A stretch of DNA of 64,000 nt, taken from the NCBI GenBank assembly GCA_946554445.1, contig CAMNSD010000010.1, positions 78,155-142,154 on the forward strand. The letters run 5' to 3'. Numbering within the stretch: the stretch's first letter is position 1; every line of letters starts with the position of its first letter. The translations under genes and the position numbers were made by a program. The DNA comes from an uncultured Lachnospiraceae bacterium (lineage in GTDB: Bacteria; Bacillota; Clostridia; Lachnospirales; Lachnospiraceae). Shown here in pieces: positions 53,664-61,551 of this stretch. The notes under the pieces are model-generated. The model was not told where the DNA came from and ran no database searches. It saw only the letters and a list, made by a program, of their open reading frames with translations.

Positions 53664-54401
53664 ATGATAAAGATAGCGTTCTGTGATGATGATTTATGTA
53701 CGTTAAATGAAATTAACGGTCTATTGGATTTATACCGTTTGGAACACCAGGTAGAAATGGTAAGCGTGGTTTTTTACAGTCCATTGGAATTATTGGCTGA
53801 AATAGAAAAGGGACTGCGTCCTGATATTTTGTTCTTGGATATTATTATGCCTGGGGAAGATGGCATTAGTGTGGCCAAAGAGATTCGGCAGTATAACGAG
53901 GCTGTTAAAATAATTTTTCTGACGACATCGCCCGAGTTTGCGGTGGAATCTTACACGGTAGGAGCATATTTTTATCAGATGAAACCTATTTGTACGGCAA
54001 CCTTTTTCCAATTGCTGGATTCCGTTATTGCAGAATGCGAGGAAGCGCAGCACTGCAGTCTGGTCTTGCGGCGTAAAAATGGGGTTACGAGAATTCAATT
54101 GGAAAAGCTGATCTATTGCGAAGTGATAGGACGGACCTTAATGTTTCATCTGGAAAATGAAAAAGTATTGGAAAGTGTCGGATGTATGGATGAGTTATGT
54201 AAGAAACTTGTAGCATACGAAAATTTTGTGCGGCCACATCGTTCGTTTTTGGTAAACATGGAGTATATCAGCAGTATTTCGAATAAGACGATCAAGATGG
54301 ATAATCAGGCGGAGATACCGATTCCACATGGCAGGTGTACCCAGATTAAAAACCAGTTTCTTGCGTATGCATCTAAACGAAAGCAGGTATTGATGTTGTG
54401 A
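53664..54401 (+). CDS. LytTR-family response regulator
   Basis: A 245-residue regulator: REC domain about 1-120 (FCDDD near residue 5, Asp59 in FLDIIMPGEDG) and LytTR domain about 138-240 (FVRPHRSFLVNMEYI). The usual Lys-Pro of REC is present (QMKPIC). ATG 53664 has a GGGAG about 11 bases upstream. Overlaps the kinase gene by four bases (GTGA). The G10 tract lies just upstream. Confidence 0.9.
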   Translation: MIKIAFCDDDLCTLNEINGLLDLYRLEHQVEMVSVVFYSPLELLAEIEKGLRPDILFLDIIMPGEDGISVAKEIRQYNEAVKIIFLTTSPEFAVESYTVGAYFYQMKPICTATFFQLLDSVIAECEEAQHCSLVLRRKNGVTRIQLEKLIYCEVIGRTLMFHLENEKVLESVGCMDELCKKLVAYENFVRPHRSFLVNMEYISSISNKTIKMDNQAEIPIPHGRCTQIKNQFLAYASKRKQVLML

Positions 54402-55666
54402 GTAATATATATCTGATCAATCTTTTTACTGTGGGTGCCTTTGGCATGATCTTATCCATAGCATTCTGCGATATCCAATGGACAAGGACAAAGGTTCTGC
54501 TCATGGCAGGCAGTATGGCTGCAGTTTTTATCATGCAGGGAATTTTTTATTTTGGAATGGATCCTGCTATCGTAGAATACATTTATCCACTCATTACGCA
54601 CTTGCCGCTGATCGTGGTGCTGAGTATGCTCAGCAAAAAGTGTCTCTGGTCTGCAATTTCGGTTATGATTGCTTATCTTTGCTGTCAGACCAGGAGATGG
54701 CTGGCCCTGCTGATTGTGGCCGTATTTGTCGGCGACTCCGTTATGCAGGATACCATCGAATTGCTTGTGACATTGCCTATACTGTTGCTTATATTACATT
54801 TTGCTGCGCCGTCTGTGCGTACCGTATCTCATTATACAAAATCCGTACAGCTGCAATTTGGTCTGGTGCCGGCGCTCTATTATGTGTTTGATTATTTGAC
54901 GCGCATCTATACGAACCTGCTCTCAAAGGGTGTTTTGGCGGTGGTAGAATTTATGCCTTTTGTGTGCAGTGTGGCGTACATCATATTTGTGGTTCAGACT
55001 TCCAGGGAGAGGGGGATACGCACTTATTTGGAACAGACACAGCAAATCTTAAACCTGCAGGTGACGCAGGCAATCCGTGAGATTGAGATGTTGCGGGAGT
55101 CTTGGCAAATGACAAAAACCTATCGGCATGATTTACGTCATCATCTACAATATCTTTCATCCTGCATAGAAAACGGGCAGTTAGACCGGGCACAGGAATA
55201 TATTCATGAAATTTATTCGGAAATCGAGTCGAATCGAATCATGCATTTTTGTGCAAATGAAGCGGCGAATCTGGTATTCTCCGCATTTGCCAGGCGAGCC
55301 GGGGATTATGGTATTCCGATCAGGATTGAGACCGGAATTCCGCAGGACATCCCGATAGCCGATAGTGATCTATGTGTGCTTTTATCCAATGCATTGGAAA
55401 ATGCACTACATGCCTGCCAGAACTGTAAGGAAAAAGGATTAGCAGCCTCAATCGAGGTATTGGCGTATGAAAAAAACGGTAAGTGCTTCTTACAGTTTAT
55501 AAATTCCTGTGAAGAGAGGATAAAATTTTATCATGGTATTCCGATTACGGATAAACCGGGACATGGAATGGGGGTACGCAGCATTTGTGCTGTTGTGGAA
55601 AAATATAACGGAATGTATTCCTTTTGGGTTAATGATAATAAATTTATCTTACGAATGTTACTTTGA
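54398..55666 (+). CDS. GHKL sensor histidine kinase
   Basis: A 422-residue membrane kinase starting at GTG 54398. Five or six N-terminal helices (about 1-205), coiled linker, phosphoacceptor block YRHDLRHHLQYL (about 243), N box NALENALHACQN (about 330) and G box GHGMGVRSICAVVEKYNG. Same class as the other two GHKL kinases here, with the 'H-D-L-x-x-H' core. Co-translated with its regulator. Confidence 0.9.
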   Translation: MSNIYLINLFTVGAFGMILSIAFCDIQWTRTKVLLMAGSMAAVFIMQGIFYFGMDPAIVEYIYPLITHLPLIVVLSMLSKKCLWSAISVMIAYLCCQTRRWLALLIVAVFVGDSVMQDTIELLVTLPILLLILHFAAPSVRTVSHYTKSVQLQFGLVPALYYVFDYLTRIYTNLLSKGVLAVVEFMPFVCSVAYIIFVVQTSRERGIRTYLEQTQQILNLQVTQAIREIEMLRESWQMTKTYRHDLRHHLQYLSSCIENGQLDRAQEYIHEIYSEIESNRIMHFCANEAANLVFSAFARRAGDYGIPIRIETGIPQDIPIADSDLCVLLSNALENALHACQNCKEKGLAASIEVLAYEKNGKCFLQFINSCEERIKFYHGIPITDKPGHGMGVRSICAVVEKYNGMYSFWVNDNKFILRMLL

Positions 55667-55833
55667 GCCCCCTCAATGGAAGATACGGGCGATTCATTGA
55701 AGTTCAGGGACGATTTATGACAATGCATTCTTTTTTATGAATTGTTACGATACACTACATAAACAGCAATGACAGGTTATGAAAGAAGATTTTCATAAGT
55801 GTGGACTAACAATGAAGGAAAAGGAGAAGAGGT

Positions 55834-56592
55834 ATGAAAAAGAAAATTTTGTCAACTGTTTTGGCAGTGACAACTGCAGTATCTTTATTAACGGCATGCG
55901 GCACAGACAAGAGTAGGGAGACAACGGCGCCAACAGAGACGGCGGCACCAGTAGAAACATCTGCTCCGGTAGAAACACCTGCTCCAGCAAAGGAGGAAGC
56001 GTCTGTAGAAGAAGCAGAACCGGAGACCAATGCAGAAATGGTGTCGGATGAGACATTCGCAGAATTGCAGGATAATTTCCAGCTTATGTCAGAATGCTAT
56101 GATATGGTATTGGATTTATACAGCAGTGATGAAATTGCGGCAAATGCTGATATTGAGGAAGCAATGCTTTTGGCGGCTGAGGTGATCGATGAGATGGGAG
56201 AGATCACGCAGGATAGTATTACGGAAGAAGATGCAGAGACGTTGAATCAGGCAATGATCGATATTCTGGACGGACTCTCTGATCTGGTAGACGGCATGGA
56301 GATTGCGGATGGTGCAGAGGGAGAAATGGTATCGGATGAAACATTCGCGATTTTACAGGAAAATTATCAATCATTGACAGAGGTTTATAATGCGATAGCA
56401 GAGGTGTATAACAGTGATGAAATCGAGGCTAATGCAGAGATTGAAGACGCATTGACAGAAGCGGCCGCAATTATCGAGGAGATGGGGAACATAGAGCAGT
56501 CGTCCCTTACGGAAGAAGATGCAGAGGAATTTAATGAAGCAATGCGGAGTATGCTGGAAGGACTTCAGGTGATTGCCAATGCAATGGGGTGA
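55834..56592 (+). CDS. Lipoprotein with two tandem alpha-helical repeats
   Basis: A 252-residue lipoprotein with lipobox LLTACG (about 18-23) and a Thr/Pro/Glu linker (PVETSAPVETPAP, about 30-60). Two homologous units of about 90 residues follow, each starting EMVSDETFA-x-LQ (residues 68 and 164; 288 bases apart) and rich in Glu/Asp/Ala helices, with SDEI-x-ANA-x-IE and LTEEDAE in both. The family is unknown to me. A strong ribosome site (AAGGAGAAGAGG) precedes the ATG. It may be a client of the neighbouring two-component system. A terminator follows. Confidence 0.8.
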   Translation: MKKKILSTVLAVTTAVSLLTACGTDKSRETTAPTETAAPVETSAPVETPAPAKEEASVEEAEPETNAEMVSDETFAELQDNFQLMSECYDMVLDLYSSDEIAANADIEEAMLLAAEVIDEMGEITQDSITEEDAETLNQAMIDILDGLSDLVDGMEIADGAEGEMVSDETFAILQENYQSLTEVYNAIAEVYNSDEIEANAEIEDALTEAAAIIEEMGNIEQSSLTEEDAEEFNEAMRSMLEGLQVIANAMG

Positions 56593-56701
56593 TCATTTTT
56601 ACCTGAGGAAGATGGTTTTTTGGCGAACTTGTCATTGCAGCCTGTAAACGGAGTTGTAAAAGGGAAAATATATAATTATAAACATATGATTATAAGGCAA
56701 G

Positions 56702-56754
56702 AAAAGGCTGTTGTTAAGGTAGATGATTGATTTGCTTTAGCAATAGCCTTTTTC
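56702..56754 (+). terminator. Intrinsic terminator
   Basis: AAAAGGCTGTTGTTAA pairs with TTAGCAATAGCCTTTT (wobbles) and is followed by T residues, downstream of the lipoprotein gene. Confidence 0.7.
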
Positions 56755-56927
56755 TCAATTGTAATCCTAGATTCCCGTCCAGGGGGAACGAAGAGTACAA
56801 AATATACCTAAAAAAGTGCGATGTATTCTCAGGGATGCACTTTTGTCTTTTTTCAGCTATAATAAATATATTGTATTGTGATTTTGCAGCTAAATACAAT
56901 ACATATCTTTTGGTTTTCAATCTTGTA

Positions 56928-56987
56928 ATGAAAGCAAATTTAAGAAGGAATAGGTATATGAAAGCAAAGTTAAGAAGAAATGGGTTT
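56928..56987 (+). repeat. 30-bp tandem duplication at the diguanylate cyclase start
   Basis: Two units beginning atgaaagcaaa at 56928 and 56958, about 25 of 30 bases alike. Each contains an in-frame ATG and encodes MKAxLRRNxx, so the gene has two possible starts. Confidence 0.8.
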
Positions 56988-58250
56988 TTCTGGGTTTTGC
57001 TCAAAATGAATATGCTTCCGGTTGTCATATTGACATTGGTCATTACGACATTCAGTGCGGCTCGGTTTGCCACTTCCATGAGTGTGGAAGCGCAAAACGG
57101 CTTGGTGAATCTAAGCCAGACGATCGTTACTTTATATGATACTGTTTATAAGGGCGACTATCATGTGGAGAATGAGGGCGATACGGTTACCCTGATGAAG
57201 GGCGAACAGGTGTTAAACGGGGATTGCACAATCGTCGATTCCATTAAGGAGAAGACGGGCGTGGATATCACGATTTTTTGTGAGGATACCCGTGTGATCA
57301 CAACGATTCAAAAAAGTGATAATGTCAGGGCGATTGGGACAAAAGCAAATAATACGGTAATCGAAGATGTATTAAAAGGTGGTCATCCGCAATTTTATTC
57401 CAGTACGATGGTAGAAGGCGTTAAATATTTCTCTTATTATGAACCGCTTTATACAAATGACGGCACCTGTATTGGCATGATCTTTGTTGGTAAGCCCTCT
57501 GCGGAAGTGGAAAAACTGGTTTTTGATTCCCTGAACCCAATCATTGTATTCGGTATGCTTACGATGCTCATCGTGTGTTTTGTGACGAGTCAGTTTTCCG
57601 GTAAGCTTGTCACTGCAATCCGCACAACGGAAGAGTTTTTGGCCATGATCGCAAAGGGGGAACTCCACACGGAATTGGATGCCGATGTCCTAAAGCGGAA
57701 AGATGAACTGGGGGATATGGGCCGTGATTTGATCAAAATGCAGAAGTCGCTTCGAGAGTTGGTAGAACAGGATATTCTCACGGGATTATACAATCGGAGA
57801 AGCGGTGAAATTTTGTTAAAAATGGCCAGTGAAAATTATCAGCGGGAAGGTACCCCTTTTTGTGTCGCAATCGGAGATATAGATCATTTTAAGAATGTCA
57901 ATGATACCTATGGACATGAGTGCGGCGATATAGCGCTGATAGAGATTTCCAGATGGATAGAAGAACATATGAAGGATCGAGGATTCGTTGCCAGATGGGG
58001 CGGTGAAGAACTATTGCTTGTATATGATAATATGAAACTGGATGAGGCGGCGGATTGTATGAAGGAACTGATGGAAGAAATCCGTTCCCAGCGTATTATG
58101 TATGGGGATGTTACGTTCGGTATTACGATGACATTCGGTCTTGCAGAGGGCAACGGCATGGCGGTCGAGCATATTATCCGAGAGGCGGATACAAGATTAT
58201 ACATGGGAAAAAACAGCGGGCGTAACAAAATTGTGTATGAGGCAGTTTAA
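56958..58250 (+). CDS. Membrane diguanylate cyclase (single Cache plus GGDEF)
   Basis: A 430-residue signalling enzyme making cyclic di-GMP. First helix about 12-35, extracellular single Cache domain about 40-185 (GVDITIFCEDTRVITTI, GVKYFSYYEPLYTNDGTCIGMIFVG), second helix about 190-212, short HAMP-like region, GGDEF domain about 265-430. The signature reads GGEEL at 348-352 (RWGGEELLLVYD), which keeps the key acidic pair. ATG 56958 follows AAGGAATAGG; ATG 56928, in frame, is the alternative created by the duplication. It ends against the convergent kinase gene with overlapping stops. Confidence 0.9.
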   Translation: MKAKLRRNGFFWVLLKMNMLPVVILTLVITTFSAARFATSMSVEAQNGLVNLSQTIVTLYDTVYKGDYHVENEGDTVTLMKGEQVLNGDCTIVDSIKEKTGVDITIFCEDTRVITTIQKSDNVRAIGTKANNTVIEDVLKGGHPQFYSSTMVEGVKYFSYYEPLYTNDGTCIGMIFVGKPSAEVEKLVFDSLNPIIVFGMLTMLIVCFVTSQFSGKLVTAIRTTEEFLAMIAKGELHTELDADVLKRKDELGDMGRDLIKMQKSLRELVEQDILTGLYNRRSGEILLKMASENYQREGTPFCVAIGDIDHFKNVNDTYGHECGDIALIEISRWIEEHMKDRGFVARWGGEELLLVYDNMKLDEAADCMKELMEEIRSQRIMYGDVTFGITMTFGLAEGNGMAVEHIIREADTRLYMGKNSGRNKIVYEAV

Positions 58251-59542
58251 ATGTTTGACAGCGGAAGATACAGAAACAGGTCAAAAATTCCGTTATTTGT
58301 CTTGATTTCCATGTGGCCCTGATATCGTTTTACAATCTCTTGAATACTTTTCAGTCCGAAACCATGATTTGTTTTATCCGGTTTGGAGGTGGGAAAAGCG
58401 AAGAGAGATTCCGATGTCTTTTGGAGATAGATTTGGGCATCTTGCACAGGATTCGTTATTTCCAGGCAGAATACACCTCTGCCTGCTTTACTTTTCAGGG
58501 AAATTATCCTCTGTGTTTCGTCCAGTTTCATGCAGGCCTCCATGGCATTGTCCAGAGCGTTGGCGTACAGGGCGCAGATATCTGTCTTATCGTAGGGAAG
58601 CTGATGAGGAATCTCTATGTCTGTTTCCATATGGATGCGACATCGTTCCATAACGCTTTTCTTGACTGTCAGCACGGCGTTGACCGTGGCATCCCCACAG
58701 TAGGCAAAAGGCTGGGAAAAGGCGGCGTTATTGGCAAGTTCTCTAGCGTAAGATTTCCGCTTGTCTTCCGGCAGGGCCGATAATACCTGGATGTGGTTGG
58801 CCAAATCGTGTTTCAAGCGCCGGACTTCAAAATGCTGTTGTTCCATGGCTTCATAATACTTGCGGTTGATTTCCGTGAATATATTCTGCTGTTCCAGTTT
58901 CTGCTGTCTGGCTAAAACCGTGATACACCAGAGCAGACTGATAAAAGCCAATAGGGATATGAGCAGTAAAATGGCATACTCCCGGTGCGACTGAATCATG
59001 AGGTGACCGTCGGAAGGGTGAAACAGAGTGACGACATCCAACACAATGCCAAGAGGCGTGATGGTGAGCAAAAGCAGTAACCGCCACATGCTGTCTGAAA
59101 GCGTATAGTCTTTATCGGGGGCAAATTTTCTGGTACTCAGGTATAGCGCAAGCGCAAATGGCAGACTGAACAGGCGGGAAAAGGGAAAGCCGTGATCTAC
59201 CTGTTGTAGTGCTGCGGGAAGAAGACCGGGGATATAATTGTCCCGAAGGGCATTGAAAGAAAAAATCGTGCTGGAAAACAACAATCCAATCGTGATTTTC
59301 TGCCAGAAACTGCCCCTGCATAAAAACAGGACGATAATCAAAAAGACCGGGGTGACGGCCAGAATATTAATGGGATCCTCAATAAAAATAACGGTGACAT
59401 CGAGCACATAACATCCCGCAAACAGCAGAAGCTGCTGCCACCATTTCCGGGGAATTTCAATCAGATATGCGATGGTTTGCATAATCAGCCATGCAGAGAC
59501 CAGGTGGATAGCCAAGAGTAAGATTCTTAACAGGATTATCAC
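58247..59542 (-). CDS. GHKL sensor histidine kinase
   Basis: A 431-residue membrane kinase starting at GTG 59542 (GGGAGG 9 bases upstream). About six helices in residues 1-210, then RLKHDLANHIQVLSAL (phosphoacceptor, about 240), NALDNAMEACMKL (about 328) and GFGLKSIQEIVKRYQG. The start overlaps the LytTR regulator stop by four bases. It faces away from the ABC transporter to its right, which could be its target. Confidence 0.9.
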   Translation of the reverse strand: MIILLRILLLAIHLVSAWLIMQTIAYLIEIPRKWWQQLLLFAGCYVLDVTVIFIEDPINILAVTPVFLIIVLFLCRGSFWQKITIGLLFSSTIFSFNALRDNYIPGLLPAALQQVDHGFPFSRLFSLPFALALYLSTRKFAPDKDYTLSDSMWRLLLLLTITPLGIVLDVVTLFHPSDGHLMIQSHREYAILLLISLLAFISLLWCITVLARQQKLEQQNIFTEINRKYYEAMEQQHFEVRRLKHDLANHIQVLSALPEDKRKSYARELANNAAFSQPFAYCGDATVNAVLTVKKSVMERCRIHMETDIEIPHQLPYDKTDICALYANALDNAMEACMKLDETQRIISLKSKAGRGVFCLEITNPVQDAQIYLQKTSESLFAFPTSKPDKTNHGFGLKSIQEIVKRYQGHMEIKTNNGIFDLFLYLPLSNI

Positions 59543-60249
59543 GTAAAGTTACCTCCCATCATCGCCCGTGCAATTCTGTGAAGCGCGGTTTCCCGGTATT
59601 TTCTGCTGCAGGAAAGCACGGTTCCATGGATGGTGACAGATTCACCACCAAGATAGTCAACACAGTTCGGATTGATCAGATAACGCTGGTGAATCCGTAT
59701 GAAATGTGGGGAAAGATGCGCTTCGATTTCATCCAGTCTGGCATAAAATGGGTACTGCCCTTTGGTGGTCACCAAAAAGACTTTGCGCTTGTCAGAGTAA
59801 AAATAGAGTATGTCTGTCAGGCGAAAGCGCCATGTGCCGTCTATATTTTTAATAGTGTAAGTTTCTTCCTGGGTGGTTTTAGCGCGCACCCGTCCAAGCA
59901 ACGTCCGCAGTTTCTCTTCGGTGACGGGCTTCATCAGATAATCCAGCGCCCCTACCCGGTAGCCGTCAAAGACATAGTCGGCATAGCCGGTGACAAAAAC
60001 GATGACGATCTGCGAATCAAAAGACCTGATCTTTTCGGCAGTTATCATGCCATTTAATCCTTTCATTTCCACGTCCAGAAAAAGAAGATCTATCTCTCCG
60101 GGGTGGTTTTGCAGCCAGGAGGCGGCGTTTGTGCCGGAAGAAAATTCATAGACAATTTCTTCGGAATCTTCAATCAATAACTTTTCCAGCTGGATGCGCA
60201 GGGCATCCCTTGCGTCAATTTCATCATCACAGATTGCAATTCGTAACAT
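59539..60249 (-). CDS. LytTR-family response regulator
   Basis: A 236-residue regulator with REC domain 1-120 (CDDE near residue 7, Asp59 in FLDVEMKG, MKPVT) and LytTR domain about 130-232 (FIRIHQRYLINPNCV). AAAGGAG lies upstream at a rather long spacing (about 14 bases). First gene of a two-gene operon with the GHKL kinase. Confidence 0.9.
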   Translation of the reverse strand: MLRIAICDDEIDARDALRIQLEKLLIEDSEEIVYEFSSGTNAASWLQNHPGEIDLLFLDVEMKGLNGMITAEKIRSFDSQIVIVFVTGYADYVFDGYRVGALDYLMKPVTEEKLRTLLGRVRAKTTQEETYTIKNIDGTWRFRLTDILYFYSDKRKVFLVTTKGQYPFYARLDEIEAHLSPHFIRIHQRYLINPNCVDYLGGESVTIHGTVLSCSRKYRETALHRIARAMMGGNFT

Positions 60250-60279
60250 GGGTGTGTGTGGAACTCCTTTTTAGTTTGG

Positions 60280-60426
60280 CAGTGTGCGCTTGGAAAAGCT
60301 TGCGGTTTTCGTGGGTATTGTATCATGACCGCAGTGTGCGCTCGAAAAACCTGCGGTTTTCTCGCTCACGGGCTGTCTTCGCTCCGCTTCGGTCCGTGCT
60401 TAACAAGCGCCACTGGCGCTTAGCAC
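60280..60426. repeat. Direct repeat plus long hairpin in the regulator leader
   Basis: A unit of about 33 bases starting cagtgtgcgct and ending tgcggttttc occurs at 60280 and again at 60332. A hairpin follows: GTGCT (60396-60400) and AAGCGCCA (60405-60412) pair with TGGCGCTT (60414-60421) and AGCAC (60422-60426) around a single-base loop. The base composition is G/C-richer than the flanks. This is non-coding, and probably a leader or an intergenic repeat. Confidence 0.6.
60317..60325 (-). promoter_or_regulatory. Extended -10 element, minus strand
   Basis: TGATACAAT on the minus strand (TGn plus TACAAT), 68 bases before the regulator start codon. No matching -35 was identified. It may be the proximal promoter of the LytTR/GHKL operon. 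Confidence 0.35.
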
Positions 60427-60513
60427 CCCTATGCATCCATAATCTGAAAAAATTGTCAGCAAGCTGCCATTTTTTCATCTTATGTCTGCGCACTGCTCAT
60501 TGCCTTCGTGGAC

Positions 60514-60522
60514 ATTATATCA
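60514..60522 (-). promoter_or_regulatory. Extended -10 element, minus strand, distal
   Basis: TGATATAAT on the minus strand, an ideal extended -10 (TGn-TATAAT). A transcript from here would carry a leader of about 260 bases containing the hairpin and direct repeats at 60280-60426. Confidence 0.45.
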
Positions 60523-60570
60523 CACATTTCCTTTTTATTTGGTTCTAATTCTGTGTGAGCGTGTCAAATG

Positions 60571-60627
60571 TTACATTCATCCTGTCTAAACTTTACATCT
60601 TGTGCAAAATCCCTCCAAAGATTACAT
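60571..60627. promoter_or_regulatory. Three TTACAT-type repeats upstream of the ABC transporter
   Basis: TTACAT at 60571-60576, 60593-60598 and 60622-60627, each followed after a few bases by a gt-containing tail (catcctgtc, cttgtgc, ctggtctgtc). Spacing is 22 and 29 bases. They lie between divergent operons, so they may bind the LytTR regulator or another factor. Confidence 0.4.
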
Positions 60628-60674
60628 CTGGTCTGTCAGGAATGACAGCTTTTCTTTTGCAGCGAAGTATTTAT

Positions 60675-60688
60675 GTTATGGTCATAAC
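60675..60688 (+). promoter_or_regulatory. Perfect dyad GTTATG-GT-CATAAC
   Basis: A 6+6 inverted repeat with a 2-base centre, 73 bases before the ABC transporter ATPase start and near a TTGCAG (-35-like, 60657-60662). Probably an operator. Confidence 0.45.
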
Positions 60689-60760
60689 AGATAAAGATGC
60701 AGGGAACTTTGGCAGAGAAAATGTGTTTTCTGATGCCGGCGGTAAAAGGAGGAAGCAGTT

Positions 60761-61492
60761 ATGTTGTATGTAAAAGAACTTTACAAATCTTATGAGGCGG
60801 GTAAGAACAAGTATGAAGTATTAAAGGGAGTTGATTTTCATGTGGCGCAGGGAGAGTTTGTGGCGGTCATGGGGCCTTCCGGTTCCGGTAAGACAACTTT
60901 GTTAAATTGCATTTCCTGCTATATTCCCTTTGATAAAGGAAATATCAAGTTGGGCGGTATGGAACTGGCGGGCATGAACGAAGATGATCTGGCCAAGGTC
61001 AGGAATACGAAGATTGGTTTTGTCTTTCAGGATTTTATGCTTTTAGACGGGCTGACCATCCGGGAAAATATCCTGGTCCCCCGCATTGTGCAGGGAGAAG
61101 TGGAAGCGGAGGCCGAGAAACTGGCGGACCAGCTGGCGGCCATGTTTGGGATAAGCCATATTCTCAACAAATATCCGGCAGAAATATCAGGCGGTGAGAA
61201 GCAGCGCGCGGCAGTGGCTCGCAGCCTGATCAATAATCCACTGATCATTCTGGCCGATGAGCCTACCGGCAACTTAGATTCCAAATCGAGCCGGGCTGTG
61301 ATCGAAACTTTTAACAATGCCAAAGAGCAGATGAATGCGACGATCTTTATGGTAACACACGACAGTTTTGCGGCGTCTTTCTGTGATAGAGTGATTCTAT
61401 TAAAGGACGGGACTATCTATCGTCAACTGGAAAAATGGGAAAACCGCAGCGTGTTTCACGAGCAGCTGTTGGATGCCATGAAAGAACATTAA
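60761..61492 (+). CDS. ABC transporter ATP-binding protein (BceA/LolD-like)
   Basis: A 243-residue ATPase with Walker A GPSGSGKTT (about 38-46), Q-loop FVFQDFMLL, signature ISGGEKQRAAVARSL and Walker B LIILADEPTGNLD. This subgroup (MacB/BceA) drives FtsX-type permeases in antimicrobial-peptide detoxification or sensing. AAAGGAGG precedes the ATG. The permease follows 59 bases later. Confidence 0.93.
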   Translation: MLYVKELYKSYEAGKNKYEVLKGVDFHVAQGEFVAVMGPSGSGKTTLLNCISCYIPFDKGNIKLGGMELAGMNEDDLAKVRNTKIGFVFQDFMLLDGLTIRENILVPRIVQGEVEAEAEKLADQLAAMFGISHILNKYPAEISGGEKQRAAVARSLINNPLIILADEPTGNLDSKSSRAVIETFNNAKEQMNATIFMVTHDSFAASFCDRVILLKDGTIYRQLEKWENRSVFHEQLLDAMKEH

Positions 61493-61551
61493 GAAACGGA
61501 AAGCTAACAAAGGATGATAATCCAGGAATAAAAATAGCAGGAGAATCTATT

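Noticed and set aside
60555..60773. 72-codon frame before the ABC transporter
   Set aside because: It covers the TTACAT repeats and the dyad, overlaps the transporter start and lacks a ribosome site; treated as regulatory DNA.
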